Source of the DNA: Laburnicola sp. R22_1
Lineage: Eukaryota > Ascomycota > Dothideomycetes > Pleosporales > Didymosphaeriaceae
Assembly (NCBI GenBank): GCA_014281115.1
Contig: JACONQ010000003.1
Span: 3,906,001-3,970,000 of the forward strand
Direction of reading: 5' to 3'
Length of the DNA stretch: 64,000 nt
In this document: positions 23,361-35,053 of the stretch, piece after piece
Numbering within the stretch: position 1 is the stretch's first letter
How the letters are laid out: each line of letters opens with the position of its first letter
Notes under the pieces: generated by a model
Seen by the model: only the letters and a program-made list of their open reading frames with translations
What the model was told of the DNA's origin: nothing
Databases searched by the model: none
Program-made: the position numbers and the translations under genes

Positions 23361-24245
23361 TTACAAACTTGGTTCCGCATGATGGGGAAGAGATCTCGGT
23401 GCAGAGAACCTGGAATACTCGCGGAAACGTTCCGGGTCGAATTTTCCGTCAGTGAGTTCTTCGCTATTCAGATCACCTGCCCAGCAAAATGTGACGCATC
23501 CTTCAAGCTTCTCACCAGATTCCAGCTCTACATCGCATTCACACCAAGTGTACGCCGAGGTCTCGTATTCCTCTCGCCAAGACATGCTATGCTGAGACGA
23601 CATTCCCAGATTACCCCCTTCACTTTCTCAATCGCACTCTCGTCTGGGAGGAGCGCGGGGTAGATACCCTACATCTTGCATTTGAACACGGAGATGCTGG
23701 CTGGGTGAACAATAGGATCAACCATGAGACTTGTGACTGTTCGCAGGGCATTCGGATCCATCAGTGAGCCGTAGAAGAAGATATGACAAGGCACGTCGGG
23801 GTACGTATACACCATTTCCCCATCTTCAATGCAGATTCGAATGTACTCTCGAATACATTTGGGGTGAAGCGGGGCAAGGGCGGTATAAAACTTGAGGAGG
23901 GCGACTCTTCTACGTAAGGGGTCTCAACGCCAAAAGGGCAGTGCCAGTCGAAGGCGTCTCCAGAATCAAGGAACTTATCGCTGTCGAGGGCATTTCCTCA
24001 TTCTAAATGGGATTCGTAGTCGTAGGCGCCGTCGGGATCGAGGGGTTGTCGTTAGCAGGTGTCTTTGTGATGGCGCAGTTTTGGGAAGCAGAAGGTGTGT
24101 TTGTAGACATGGAAGTGCAAGTCCAAGGCGTCACCATGCCGTGAGACGAGTCGCTAGTCGCAGGCTCCTGTGGGATAGGTGAGGCGCTGCGAGCTGAAGA
24201 TGTCGGCATGGCGGGTGGGGTAATTGCAGTAAAGAGTGGCTCCAT
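23361..24245 (-). pseudogene. AIG2/gamma-glutamylcyclotransferase-like gene, inactivated
   Basis: Reading on the minus strand, a frame with FYTALAPLHPKCIREYI, YTYPDVPCHIFFYGSLMDP and PASISVFKCKM runs into TAG at 23671-23669, followed in the same frame by GIYPALLPDESAIEKVKGV. A tryptophan is normally found at the TAG position (KMWGIYPAL), so TGG-to-TAG is the simplest explanation. The end of the domain (YETSAYTWCECDVELESG, FCWAGDLNSEELTDG) is in another frame, so there is also a frameshift before it. FFYGSLM is the YGxL signature of the fold, which acts on gamma-glutamyl or similar substrates in active relatives. A Thr/Pro-rich head up to the ATG at 24245 may belong to the old gene. Confidence 0.75.
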
Positions 24246-24740
24246 GATCGACGAGGGGTTGCGATTCGAAGGTTGATAGTTCCAGGAGTTGTTTGTTGAT
24301 TTAAAGCAAGGCCTACGGTATCGGGGTCTGTGCGCTGTTGTGTTTAATTGGCTCGCTTAGCCGCAGGAGGCCGAGTGAATGAACGGTGCGTCAATTCAGC
24401 ACCTCCACGCAAACGCCCAGCGTCTCACTCTTCAAGTTGCACCCGCGCTCTTCTATTCTTCCTTAAATTCATACATAGCTTGAAGATAGTATGTGCTTTT
24501 CCTTTACGCTTCTCTAGGGGCTAACCAATGTGATAGAGCCTTGGAAGTATAAGGGAACTTAGCAAAGATGAATTGCGGGCATGGAAGTCCTCACAGGTTC
24601 ACATCCTCATCGTTGTACATAAAATCTTCCCTCGGAATGAACAACTCAGCATCCTTTGCTTCTTCTGTTTCCTTCAAACTCCCGGCATCCCCTACAACTC
24701 ACGACCTGCCATGCAAGACGCTAGACTTCACTAATCCAAT

Positions 24741-25599
24741 ATGCCACAGAACCTGAGTGAGTCACTCTAGAATTTTCATTCCTTATTTATGCTAAATATT
24801 CGAACAGACAGACAAAAATTGACATGGTACGCGATCGGACTTTTGACCGTGATCAGCATCGTCCTCTACGGTAAGCGAAACGAATCACACGACCTATACA
24901 CAGTGCATCCACTAACAGTCATCCGCAGCTCTCGTTCTAACAGGATGCGTTTCCACGTCTCCTGCTGTCCCCGATTTGTACCTTATTCAAGTTACGAGAA
25001 ACGGCAACTGGCTCCGCATCTCGTACTTCGCAGTTTGCTTTGGAACTTCGGGCGCGCAAGATACCGTTTGCGCCCCCTCGTGGCTGGGAAGCACCGAAGA
25101 CGCTCTCAATGCCATGTTCAAACGAGGCAGCTCCGGCCGCGAAGCAGCGCGGCCCCTCATAGACAGCGCCAAGAAGTTGCAAAAGTCCGCCCTCCTTCCT
25201 CTATTCGGCGTCGGAGGCTTCCTTTTCATTGTCTCCATATTTACATTTTTATTCTTCGCCAAGTCTCCCCGAAACTTGAAAACCGGTTTCCTTAAATGGC
25301 CCACCTTCTACCGTCTCTGGGCAAGCATCGCCATGTCAATTGGCGCCGAAGTTCAGATCTATTCTTCGGTCATGGGTTTGGAGTATGCGAGCGAGGTATA
25401 CGCAAACCCGAATTTCAAGATCCAGAAGAATGTGATACTCATGGTACTACAAGGCGTACCTCTCGCGTCATCAATAATATTCGCTATTTTCCTTGAAATG
25501 CGCCAACGGGGCCAGTTTGGCAAAGGGAGAGCCAAAAGTTGGGGAGCTGGCAAAGTGAGGTCAGCGGGAGTGAAGATGAAAGCTCCCAGGACTGGTTGA
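24741..25599 (+). CDS. Fig1-family membrane protein (Ca2+ influx / cell fusion)
   Basis: Exons 24741-24756, 24808-24870 and 24929-25599 (introns 51 and 58 bp) encode 249 residues. Four hydrophobic segments: WYAIGLLTVISIVLYALVL near the N-terminus, LFGVGGFLFIVSIFTFLFF, a third around SIAMSIGAEVQIYSSVM, and VILMVLQGVPLASSIIFAIF. After the first lies the extracellular loop typical of Fig1 (TGCVSTSPAVPDLYLIQV, RISYFAVCFG, CAPSW) with its conserved cysteines. Fig1 proteins act in the plasma membrane in low-affinity Ca2+ uptake and membrane fusion during mating and hyphal growth. The very short first exon is supported by a good donor (GTGAGT) and a branch-like TGCTAAAT before the acceptor. An ATG at 24789 is a weaker alternative. 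Confidence 0.85.
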
Positions 25600-25808
25600 T
25601 ACACTAGGTTTATTTGTTGGCACTGTAGGGTGAATGGTGGGTAGAAGATTGTTTGATTTTATAGTCGTGGTCTGGAGCCGTTTCAGCGTTATGTTTTCTT
25701 GATGTTGGCCTTTGACAGTACAGTTACACATAGATAGATTGGACTCGCGAATGTTAACTATTGCCTGGCAGGAGGGAAAATTCCATGTTAAGACCGCGCG
25801 CAGAGAGA

Positions 25809-28367
25809 TCAAATAATACGATTTTGTTTCCCAAAAGGCATCCAGAACACGACGAAAAGCGCCAGAACAGTCATAATCGGAACCGCCGCATTTTGCCAGT
25901 CGCCAGGGTGATTCACCAGCCAGTAAATCCAGAAGCCAAATGCCGCGAATATAGGCACCAGATGATATACGGCAAGAAATGCGAAAGAAAGAGCATGATC
26001 GGCTTGGATTCCCCATGCAAATACTCCAATGTTGTCAGAGCTGAGATCGAAGTCACTCTTCTTTTTAGGGATGCAACGCAGCCGATCAAAGCGTTGAGGT
26101 ATCGTGATGCAGTCGTGCCATGGGTTGAACCATGGCCATATACAAGATTCATCGCAAGCTCTCAGGCAGACAGCAAACGTGTTGGGGTCGATGAGCGGGA
26201 TTTTGCCGGGACGCGGATCATAGTCGTAGTCAGTATTAGTGAGACCGGAAAGGTCGGGGAGGTCTTCGCCTTTGGACAGAATGCGATTGGCATCGAATTT
26301 CTCGAACTAGCCATATTTATTAACATTATGCAAGTGTAACTATGAATAATGCTTACTTTGACAAACCGACAAAAGCGGAATCTGAATGGAGAGAGTAGTA
26401 GCTTAAGTCGCCCTCGATGTTGTCGGTACTTTGTTTTGAGCTCTCGGAAGAAAGCTGGATCGTTGAGCTGCGCCGAAACCTCAATCTGCTCTAGCTCAAG
26501 TGACCAGCGATAACTCTGCAAGCCAAAGAGTATTCGACTCCGATATACAGCTGGAAGGAATGTGGATGAGCAAGAAGATGGACTTTGGACCCGCAATGGA
26601 GTGTTGCTGGTTCCTCTAGTGGTAGTAGCAATGTGCTGTCCAGTGGTCGAAGTGAACGATGATGCCGCGGATGAGCCGGCAGGGGTATATCTCTTACTGG
26701 CAGTTGATACGCCCGAACCATTTGTGGATGTCTTTGACGCCTGCGGCATGCTGAATATACCACTAATTGCAGCAATGAAGGAAGCTATGCGTCTATTGAG
26801 CGGTGTCCGTGGATTTTGGTACTCGTTACATTGGGCACAGAGGCATGGTGAGGGATGACTATGAGCTGTGTTGTCCAAAATGTAGCGGATGGAATCGGCT
26901 TCTTCCAATGTAACAGCTTGATAAAGTGTTTGCCCGCAGTACTGATATGCTTAGCGTGCAACAACCATGTCTAATTTGCATCATACCTTCCACTACAGTC
27001 GCACATTCCCGGTCGGAAGATCGTGCATGCGAGGCGCCAGAGGCCACCAATCCCACTCGAGTGCTGTGTAATCCTCCAAAACAGCTTTCATAGTGTTTGT
27101 GACAGAGGTGACGTTGTGTGAGGAGATGACAATCGAATGCCGTGGGGCCATTAAGACCACCTCTTGTAGTGGTTTTCGTAAAGTGAGGATCTGGATGTTA
27201 ACGTGGGCATCGGTGTCTCTCATTACTACGCCTTTAGTGACGAGGTGGTTGATTTTGTGAACAAAATGCGCAAGCCGTGTTCGTAAAGTCCTGAAGGCTT
27301 TGCTTCCAACGAGAAAGGCGCGAGCCGGATTTAGATCCTGGAAATTAGCCCCTTCCGTAGCCGTCGCCCCCGCCCCTTCATCACCAGAGCCATCGTCATG
27401 GTTTTCATAGTTGAAATAATCGTTGTCTCCAATTTCAGCTATTCTCCGCGCAGCTGCTTTCCCAAAGAAAGTTTCTCGAATCGTTTTTGCAATATATCCC
27501 GCTTTCCGCTCTACAAGTTCGGCCGCTAGTTGATCTACCCGATGCAAAGCCTCTGCCTGGAGATGCTCGGAGTAGTTTCTGAGAAGACGTCGGAGATGGC
27601 GTTCGAAACGCCGAGGACTAATTCCGCTTTTGCGGGCAGTTGAGTACAGGGGCCGCAAGATGGTGTCATCCTGAATGGCTGAGAGTAACTCTTCAGTGCC
27701 GATGGTGTCTTCTTCGTCATGTGAGAGACGCGCGCGCGCCTTGAGCTTTTTTTCGTTCTTTGTTTTTTTGCTCTGCAATATCCTCGACGCTTGGGACCCA
27801 CGTGATACCCATCGCTTGTCGGTCTTCGGGTGTGAGCCTGGCTTGACCAGACGCTGGGTTGCTCATCCATGAGCCATCCTTCACTGGTTCTGAGGAACCC
27901 GTTTTTGATAAGGCGGTTGTGCCCTGCCGCGATGCCGCCTCCGAAAGTGCTAAATCGAAATTCTGACGGGTTTGTCGGATATGATCGATTATCTCCTTGG
28001 TCGGTGAAATTTCCAATGGCCATTTGAGCTCATGCGAGCTTTTGCGCAAGTTATCATCCAAGTAATGTTCTAACGCTTCTGCCAATCTACCAAGTGTCGC
28101 CGTGCAGGAGACGATGTTCGCATTGAGTGTGGAATAGGATTGGGCCCATTTTTTCGAGTGGTCCAACGCAAGATTTGCATTTTGCAGAGTCCGGACCAAA
28201 CCAGAGATTTCATTATTCAGTTTCGTTGCTCCCTTTTTCTCTCTATCAATGATGTCGTAAAAGCGATGGACTGATCGAGAAATGCTATTGGCGTAGTGGA
28301 CCAAGTCTGCACAGGAATCTCCGATGGATGGAGTGGGAAAGGAGATCGGGGGACTAGAGTAAGGCAT
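25809..28367 (-). pseudogene. STAND-N-terminus-like membrane protein gene with nonsense codon
   Basis: The ATG at 28367 begins a helical domain (SCADLVHYANSISRSVHRFY, coiled-coil region) resembling the fungal N-terminal domain of STAND-type proteins. A basic linker and a long helical region follow. The next block is ALEWDWWPLAPRMHDLP and NVRL, followed by TAG at 26995-26993, then W-K and, after a 45-bp intron (26942-26986), YCGQTLYQAV. Relatives continue here as RLxW-x-C-x-CG, so a sense codon, probably CAG, has become TAG. Downstream exons (26941-26357 and 26306-25809) stay open and end in two membrane helices (AVYHLVPIFAAFGFWIYWL; PIMTVLALFVVFWMPF). The frame also shifts near 27,770: either a 112-bp intron (27773-27884) or one extra A in an A7 run. 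If transcribed as is, it makes a truncated protein. Confidence 0.65.
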
Positions 28368-28792
28368 GACTAGTCCGCTGTCGAAACAAGCTCCTTCAAC
28401 TGAAAATTGTACTGCGTGTTTTGTCTGAAGAGGTGTTCACTCTTACAGTCATTGACTGCGCGGCCGCCCAGGCGACCCCGTTAGCGAGGTTGTACAATTC
28501 AGAGAGAATGTCGGACGCGCAGTTAGGCGAGAATAACAATAGAAAGAGGGACCCGCACATAAGTGAAGAATCGAGGATGAAGCTATGATGTTCAGCCTGG
28601 TCTGCGGGGTTTGTTGATAACGCATGACCGGTCTGCAAGGCTGCGTCTGGGCAAGCTGCAGATGGCATTGGCTCATCCTGAGCGCCACACGCGCTCACAG
28701 TTTTCGATTACGTGGCCATCTTTGCATAGCGACCATGTCTTCGGTTTATGATGACGATTGAAAAATTCAGTGTGCCTTGGAGATGGCAACGG

Positions 28793-29986
28793 CTATTCCA
28801 CACCCTTGCCTTTCAGCTTCAGGTCCTCCGGGTCATGTTCAACCTCCCCCTGCTTCTTCAAGTCTCCCACCTCGCCCTTCAGAGCATCGGCAAAGAGCTG
28901 GCCCAGCCGCCGAATGGCATCTTCCCCAATTTGATAGTGCACTACCAGTCTTCCCCCGCGCACTACCACGCCATACTGTTCGCCCAGCTCAATAAAGCGG
29001 TTCAATTCTATCCCGCTAGCTTCGATATCCAGCCACACCATATTCGTCTCTACAGGGTACGCCGTCTGGCCACCCAAATCTAACCAGAGCTTCTCAATTT
29101 TCTTAGCATTCTCGTGCGACTGCGTTAACTTGCCGCCAAGGAAAGTCTCTTCCACAGCGACGCGCGCGGGAGCCGCAACAACACCCGCTTGACGAAGGCC
29201 ACCTCCGATAGACTTGCGAATCCAGCGACAGCGCTTGATGAACGACTTGGAGCCAACCACGATGCTGCCAATAGGTGCACCAAGTCCCTTGCTGAAGCAG
29301 AGACTCACGCTGTCCATCTCAGCGCAGAACTCCTTCAGCGTCCCCGCCCCAGCAGCGACAGCCTCCCACAGCCGCGCGCCATCCAAATGCATGATTATGC
29401 CCTGCTCGCGCGCCCAAGCCGATATCCTGCGCACTTCCGAGAGCGGCATTATGGTGCCGTTCAGCGTGTTCTCGAGCGAGATGACGCGCGTAGGACATGC
29501 GTGGACGTCATCCGATATTACAGCGTACTGCTGCACTTCTTCCAGCGTCATGTATTTATTGTTCTTGGGGTCGATTGGCTGGACTAGAGCTTGACTCAAG
29601 CTCGCTACGCCTCCGGCTTCGTATTGTATGATGTGGCCCCTCCGGTCACAGAGGACTGCCTGTGGAGGGGCAGTCAGATGCGACCGAAGCGCAACTTGAT
29701 TCCCCATCGTGCCTGATAATACCAGCACGGCGTCTTCTTTCCCCGTGAGGTCGGCGATGAAGCGCTCGAGGGAGAGCGTGGTAGGGTCTTCCATGAAGAC
29801 GTCGTCGAGGAGCGTACATTGCGCGATCGAGTTCAGCATCGAAGCTGTCGGGGTGGTGGTGACATCGGAGCGGAAGTCGTAGGCGGCGGGATTGTGTTGG
29901 GAACCCCATGCGTTGCCTCCTTTACTAGAATCATTCATCGAAGCAGGCTTACTGCCATTGGCAGTATATGCTGCGAATTCTGACAT
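28793..29986 (-). CDS. GLY1: L-threonine aldolase (PLP enzyme)
   Basis: Single exon, 397 residues, ATG at 29986. It begins with a polar tail, then FRSDVTTTPTASML, the conserved start of beta-eliminating lyase-type aldolases. Further motifs: SGTMGNQVAL (cofactor phosphate), HIIQYEAGG, SLENTLNGT, HLDGARLWEA (Asp about 202 pairs with the PLP pyridine nitrogen) and the Schiff-base lysine in SLCFSKGLGAPIGS (Lys about 233). It cleaves threonine or allo-threonine to glycine and acetaldehyde, feeding glycine and one-carbon metabolism in the cytosol. Length and motif set are complete. Symbol given by analogy to the yeast gene. Confidence 0.95.
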   Translation of the reverse strand: MSEFAAYTANGSKPASMNDSSKGGNAWGSQHNPAAYDFRSDVTTTPTASMLNSIAQCTLLDDVFMEDPTTLSLERFIADLTGKEDAVLVLSGTMGNQVALRSHLTAPPQAVLCDRRGHIIQYEAGGVASLSQALVQPIDPKNNKYMTLEEVQQYAVISDDVHACPTRVISLENTLNGTIMPLSEVRRISAWAREQGIIMHLDGARLWEAVAAGAGTLKEFCAEMDSVSLCFSKGLGAPIGSIVVGSKSFIKRCRWIRKSIGGGLRQAGVVAAPARVAVEETFLGGKLTQSHENAKKIEKLWLDLGGQTAYPVETNMVWLDIEASGIELNRFIELGEQYGVVVRGGRLVVHYQIGEDAIRRLGQLFADALKGEVGDLKKQGEVEHDPEDLKLKGKGVE

Positions 29987-31115
29987 ATTCAACCGACGCG
30001 ATGAAGTGTGTATGTGTAGTTTGAAAGGGGGGATGGCGGGGTGGGTAGTGCTTTGTTTACTGATACGGGGCCTCAATACGCGTCTGGCTGGATGAGGGTA
30101 AGGACAGTCGGACAGCAGGCGGGTGGTGCCACGTACTGGGAAGCCTGATGAATGATTGTAACCGCGGAGGAGGCATGAGGGGCAACGTTGTTCGTTATAT
30201 GTTGGCCCAAATCGTTCCTAGGTGTTGGAGCTAAATTTGAAGCCGAGGTACGCCAAACCTACTTGGGATGGGGCGTCAACCATTCCATCACGGCTTTCCA
30301 CAGCGCACACCCCTACCATCACTGCCATCACTGTCATCGCTTACACGTCTCTCAATGCTGCTTTTATGGTCCATAGGATCCGGCTTCATCTATTTGATTC
30401 GTCTCAGAGCCACGATACGCATCAGATTATATTCACATTCGTTCTAGAAGATGGGACGAATATGCGCAACTTCGCAGTTTGCCCGAAATCTCATTATGAC
30501 ATGAGAGCGGTCCTTGAGGTTGCTCTGCACAGGATATATCTGTTTTATTTCCCACAATTTTCTCCATCCACATCAACCTTTAACCTTGCCCTATCAACAT
30601 GTTTCTGCTGTCTACATCAGGCCAATGAAAAAGAGGTATACACCAAAACCCTAACGGGAAAAGATGGTGTGAGGATACAATCATTTCGACCCATGAAGAA
30701 GGCCTATCCTTAGTCGGTTGTCTGTTGTCGCACGTCATTTGACCTCGGGGCCTTCCGCTTGTCTACATACCGGCAAAACGAGCTGCGCTTTTTCGACTTC
30801 CTTAGCCAATCTTCCGAGCCGGTGCGGAAGCTGAAGACGCCGTTTTGTATGTTGGAGCTTGTCTTACTCCGCGAAGCTGTGGCCGCTACCCGTGTCTTCA
30901 GCCAGTATCTCTGATGGAGGCGAGATCCTCCTAAAAGTCAAGTGGCGTACCACTAGTCGCAAAGACACCCAGCACATCCACTGGTTGGGGTCGTAACTAC
31001 GCTGTGCAGTGCATTTTACTGCTACGAATAAGGGTTTCGGTTACACACCATACACTGTTGGTAAAGGCTTTCGGCAGTCAGCCGCTGCCGAGTTTCGCAG
31101 AGAGAGTAGCAGCAC
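29987..31115. other. Intergenic, no supported gene
   Basis: Promoter side of the threonine aldolase gene, followed by sequence with only non-ATG or featureless frames, for example around 30,222-30,713. I see no domain or splice-linked exon series. Confidence 0.5.
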
Positions 31116-31796
31116 TTACGCATTGTAATTTTCCGTACACGAATGATTATTCGTCGACGGATAATAGTCGTACGACGTCGGCATGGTGTGGCTACGAGAG
31201 ACTGGGCTTGCGACTTGGTCAAACGGAGAATATGCATATGCGTCCGCATGCATGGTCCAGCTTCGCTGTGGGGTTGAATCGTATGTCGGTGGACTTGGGG
31301 AGCCGTAAGACGCGCCTGTGTCAGTCCAAGTGCTGGAACTGTCTACGGATGCACCGTCGAAACCGCGAGTTGGTCCCTGGGAAGTATGGCCGTAATAATT
31401 ATTTCCGGTAGGATTCGGTTGAGAGCCCTGCGCTGACGTTTGGTAATTGTTCCCTGGGTTATACGGAGCACCGTATGTTGATTGAGGTGGATTGAATGGG
31501 TAGCTCTGCATCGGTGGAGATTGTTGAAGCGGAGGGGAGAAAGTATTGTTCGGCGCTAAGGGAGCCGGGGACTGCGTGTGTGGATGTCCGTGGTAGTATG
31601 ATGAGTTTTGGCCATCGTACTGTTGCGCTATGGAGTTTTGCGCATAGTCGGGAGGCGCATCATCAGGAGGCGCGTTGTGGGCATCGTAGCGTGGGTCTGG
31701 TCTCTGGAAGCCACCTCGAACATCAAATGCTTGGACTGCATCCACCGTCTTCTTCACCTTCATCCACTTCGGTATTGATTTGGCGCTTGGTGCCAT
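31116..31796 (-). CDS. Pro/Gln/Tyr-rich low-complexity protein
   Basis: 226 residues from ATG at 31796. A short conserved-looking basic head (PKWMKVKKTVDAVQAF) precedes a long disordered tail rich in Pro, Gln, Tyr, Ser, Asn and Gly (repeats such as PPQSTYGAPYNPG and GSPSPPTYD). No membrane helix or catalytic motif. Such prion-like tails are found in RNA-binding, endocytic or signalling adaptors, but I cannot assign this one. The codon usage is even, and the frame is long and intron-free. Confidence 0.5.
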   Translation of the reverse strand: MAPSAKSIPKWMKVKKTVDAVQAFDVRGGFQRPDPRYDAHNAPPDDAPPDYAQNSIAQQYDGQNSSYYHGHPHTQSPAPLAPNNTFSPPLQQSPPMQSYPFNPPQSTYGAPYNPGNNYQTSAQGSQPNPTGNNYYGHTSQGPTRGFDGASVDSSSTWTDTGASYGSPSPPTYDSTPQRSWTMHADAYAYSPFDQVASPVSRSHTMPTSYDYYPSTNNHSCTENYNA

Positions 31797-32322
31797 GGCG
31801 GCGATAACTGCAAGGCAGGTAGTGCACCTAAGCAAGCTGACGAAACTCAGGGCGGAATCCGCAGTATTGGCTGTAATCAGGAACAAATTGGTGTCTGGAC
31901 TTGGAACCGGTCAGAATGAAGGAGGATGGCTTCATCACTGGCAGCCTGCATGTGGGTTTTATTCAAACCACAGGACGCCATCTGCCCGCAACAAGGCAAC
32001 GACAACCCATACACTTTGAAGACTCTCGTGCGGCTGCCTTAGGTGTGCTGGGATGCCTCAGGCCCAATCTGCACTCGTATCTGAAGCCACGGCTTTCTGG
32101 TGGCCGCAACGGCATCCCGGATTGGTCGGCTAATACGACACAGGGGGACACGGTACGACGCACTCGGAACCTCAAAGCCTGGCACAGCCTGGCACAGGCC
32201 GATTTCTCGTCACCAGACCCTCTCAAGCCTGCGCTCCCGTAAGCCGGTTTTGTTGTCGCTCCGCCTCTTCTCGGCCCGGTGTCAAAACACCGCCTTCTGC
32301 GCGACGGGGCCCATCTAGCTAA

Positions 32323-33403
32323 ATGACAATCAACAGACGTTTGTACGGTCAGCAAACATTATCCTCATGCGAAATGCCTCACAATGCCAACTCATCTCCC
32401 TCCACTTCTCTCCCAGGTCCAGTGACGGCGCCTGGGTCAAATTTACCCAACGCGTCCTCTCCAATTGCTCTTCAGCCGCTTTCTCCGTCCGCAACGGGCA
32501 CCTCAACGACAACTCCGATCCAGAAGCAGTTCCTTTCGCCCTGGAAATACGAGGGCTATAAAGCGTTCAGTGCGTGGATGGCTTCTGAAGATGACTTCTT
32601 CGTTTTCCGCCGGTTTCAGTGCCTCAATGCTCGAACAATTCTGTGGATGCAAGACCGCATTGTACAGTTAGAGAACGAACTTCAGAAAATTGACATCATG
32701 GTCGAGAATTCATCCCCAGACATGAGATTCAGGAACGACAGCTTTAGGTGGGATGAAAAGCACATGCAGAAACGACATGGTCTCATGCAAGAATTGAGCC
32801 TCCTACTTCATCACTACAGTAAGCACGTCACATTTGTTTTCACTGTGAGCAGTTCCACTGACGATGACAGATCAATACATTGAGAGCTACTCCAAAGTAC
32901 GGGCCCGCCCCCGATCCGACAAACGCCAAATCTCCAACGTCGCAAACTGGCTAACCCGCGGCGCCGTCCGCGCTGAAGAACGCGCCTTCATCGAGCACAA
33001 AGGTGACCTCATCTCGATAAACCACCGCACCCGACCTCCTCTAGGCCGCTGGCTCGAATCCTTCCCAAAGCTCCACTACACGCGGCTCTTCCGCGCCAAG
33101 CCCCGCGCAGACGTGCACCACACCTCAGCCTACACCTTGTACTCGTCAGACTCCGTCTTTGAAAGTTTTACAAATATCAGCATCATAGTGGTGGGGCTGG
33201 TCATGCTGTTGGCGCCCATGTGGTGGCTCGAACATGTGAGTGATAGGAGGCATAGGCTTATGATCATTACGGGGTTTGTATGTATTTTTATCTTCATGAT
33301 GGCGTTGGCGACTGTGAATAGGCCGTTTGAGGTGGTGGCTGCGACGGCGGCGTATGCGGCGGTTTTGATGGTGTTTATGCAAATTGATGGGTACCATAAG
33401 TAG
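32323..33403 (+). CDS. DUF6594-type membrane protein
   Basis: Exons 32323-32818 and 32871-33403 (52-bp GT-AG intron) encode 342 residues if the first ATG is used; the ATG at 32374 is an alternative. A Ser/Pro/Thr-rich head leads into YEGYKAFSAWMAS, FVFRRFQCLNARTILWMQD and a coiled coil (IVQLENELQKID), the classic start of the DUF6594 domain. The C-terminus holds three membrane helices (IIVVGLVMLLAPMWWL; MIITGFVCIFIFMMALATV; AATAAYAAVLMVFMQI), again as in that family. These proteins are abundant in Pezizomycotina. Their role is unknown; membrane location is the only safe statement. Confidence 0.88.
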
Positions 33404-33805
33404 GATGGGTTGTTGGGCGACGTTGTGGGGGGCATACATTGGCGTTACGTATGGGTGGTGTCTTATCGATTGCAATATACGCTTGGTCTGCCGGTTCAAA
33501 CCACGCATGACTAAATGCTCGATGCGATGTGTTTCACTGTCTCGTGTGACTCTCCGGGATATGTATACCACATTGTTGTTTCTGCTACGTTTCACTCTAC
33601 TGAATATGTTTTCCATCATTGTCAGCGGACAAGGTTACCTAGATCTCAGATCGCGCCTTGCTATGACGCGTTACTGCGCCATGATAAGTGAAATTCCCAT
33701 CCCGCCCGTATAAAATACCCCCAATATTGATACTCTACCCGCCACTGAACGAACACATACCCTTCAGCCCCACTTCAATCCCGCGAAACATACACACGCC
33801 TCACT

Positions 33806-34108
33806 ATGAGGAATATAGTCTGCCTATTCTATCTTTTTCTTTTCATTGGAGGCACAATCCTACGTTGTCAAGAAGAATCGCTCCCACAGCAACTCCGAGA
33901 ACGTACATGGTTTCTGGACTGGATATTCATTCTTGGCTTATATTCGGGTCTACTCTTTGACATGGCCATTGATTATATTCACTATCAGAGATGGCTTCAA
34001 ATTTGGCTTCGGCGGCAAGCGCAACTGAGGCGACGGCATACTGCCGCGGAGCTGTTTCGCCAGCTGGAGAATGGGGACGATTTGGATATTGTATATGTAG
34101 GGGAGTAG
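33806..34108 (+). CDS. Small putative membrane or secreted protein
   Basis: 100 residues from the ATG at 33806. The N-terminus (MRNIVCLFYLFLFIGGTIL) looks like a signal peptide or anchor, and WIFILGLYSGLLFDMAI is a second hydrophobic stretch. The C-terminal half is amphipathic and Arg-rich (WLRRQAQLRRRH). No family is recognised and no introns are needed. It follows the DUF6594 gene by 402 bp on the same strand. Real expression is uncertain. Confidence 0.4.
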   Translation: MRNIVCLFYLFLFIGGTILRCQEESLPQQLRERTWFLDWIFILGLYSGLLFDMAIDYIHYQRWLQIWLRRQAQLRRRHTAAELFRQLENGDDLDIVYVGE

Positions 34109-34987
34109 GAGGGGGACATGAGCAGCTGCGCGGTTTACTTGGTGCGTTCTGATGTGGGCATGGAAGTGCTAGAGGATGGCTTTTCGCTCCGGATGCCTCA
34201 ACAACTGTCGTGGTTCTCTGCATTCACACTCCCTACTTGTACCAACTAATTGGAAAGCATTATCCTTACCCAGATACCGGAAGTTATTGACATTGGTATG
34301 GTATTGGGACCCATGGGTGTACTTGGGCTGGGATTATGGATTTATCCTCCCTTGGTCGTAATAATGAGATGTGCATCGGGGAAAATGGATCTACGCAATC
34401 TGTTTAGCTCTGTTCTTCTAAACATGTAGTTATTTGTCTAGTTCTATGAGCCAAATCATGTGTTCAATATCTAGAAGAACCATTATTCTCTGTCGCCCAC
34501 TCCATGATCATTGTAGTATATTTATGACCCGGAATAGCAATATATTTGTGAAACACAATCTAACACTCTCCTACAGTCTTCAATGTCATGGAACTTTAAC
34601 AAATCTTGGTGAATGTCCTTGAAGAGTGCGTTATGAATATTACAATAGACGAGGAATAGTAATATTGGTTTATCGTAACTACCCGTTTTCTGGGGGCTTC
34701 ACGTGGGGTTAACCTCTGTAAAGTAATTTCACCACGACGAAAAGCCAGCGTTAGATTATTCTACGCAAGCCCTACCACTAGGGCTTTGTGTACAAGCAAA
34801 TTAAGAATTTGGAGAGCCTTTCTGGGCCTTTGCTGATGCATTAAATTAGGCACCCTATCGACGCTCGTCTATATTGACGAGTTCATCCCGACCCCATGTA
34901 CGGCAATTTGGACCACCCCATCCGTGCGCCACATCAATTGCCGATGATTGTTACCATGCCACGGGTATATGGAGACTCCAGTGTTGT
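34109..34987. other. Intergenic, promoter side of the LPMO gene
   Basis: AT-richer spacer without a supported gene. A single SYGGRG match (GTGGGG, near 34,703) is present about 350 bp before the AA9 start. Confidence 0.45.
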
Positions 34988-34993
34988 TATATA
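34988..34993 (+). promoter_or_regulatory. TATA box of AA9 gene
   Basis: TATATA 61 bp upstream of the ATG at 35054, at typical distance for a fungal core promoter. Confidence 0.4.
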
Positions 34994-35053
34994 GCGTGCA
35001 GTCCCAGCGCCCGGCTATCCTCCATGTTTGTATTCTCTTCAGTCGCCACCAAA

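Noticed and set aside
30222..30713. 160-codon plus-strand frame
   Set aside because: Begins at TTG, has no early ATG in a good context and no recognisable motif.
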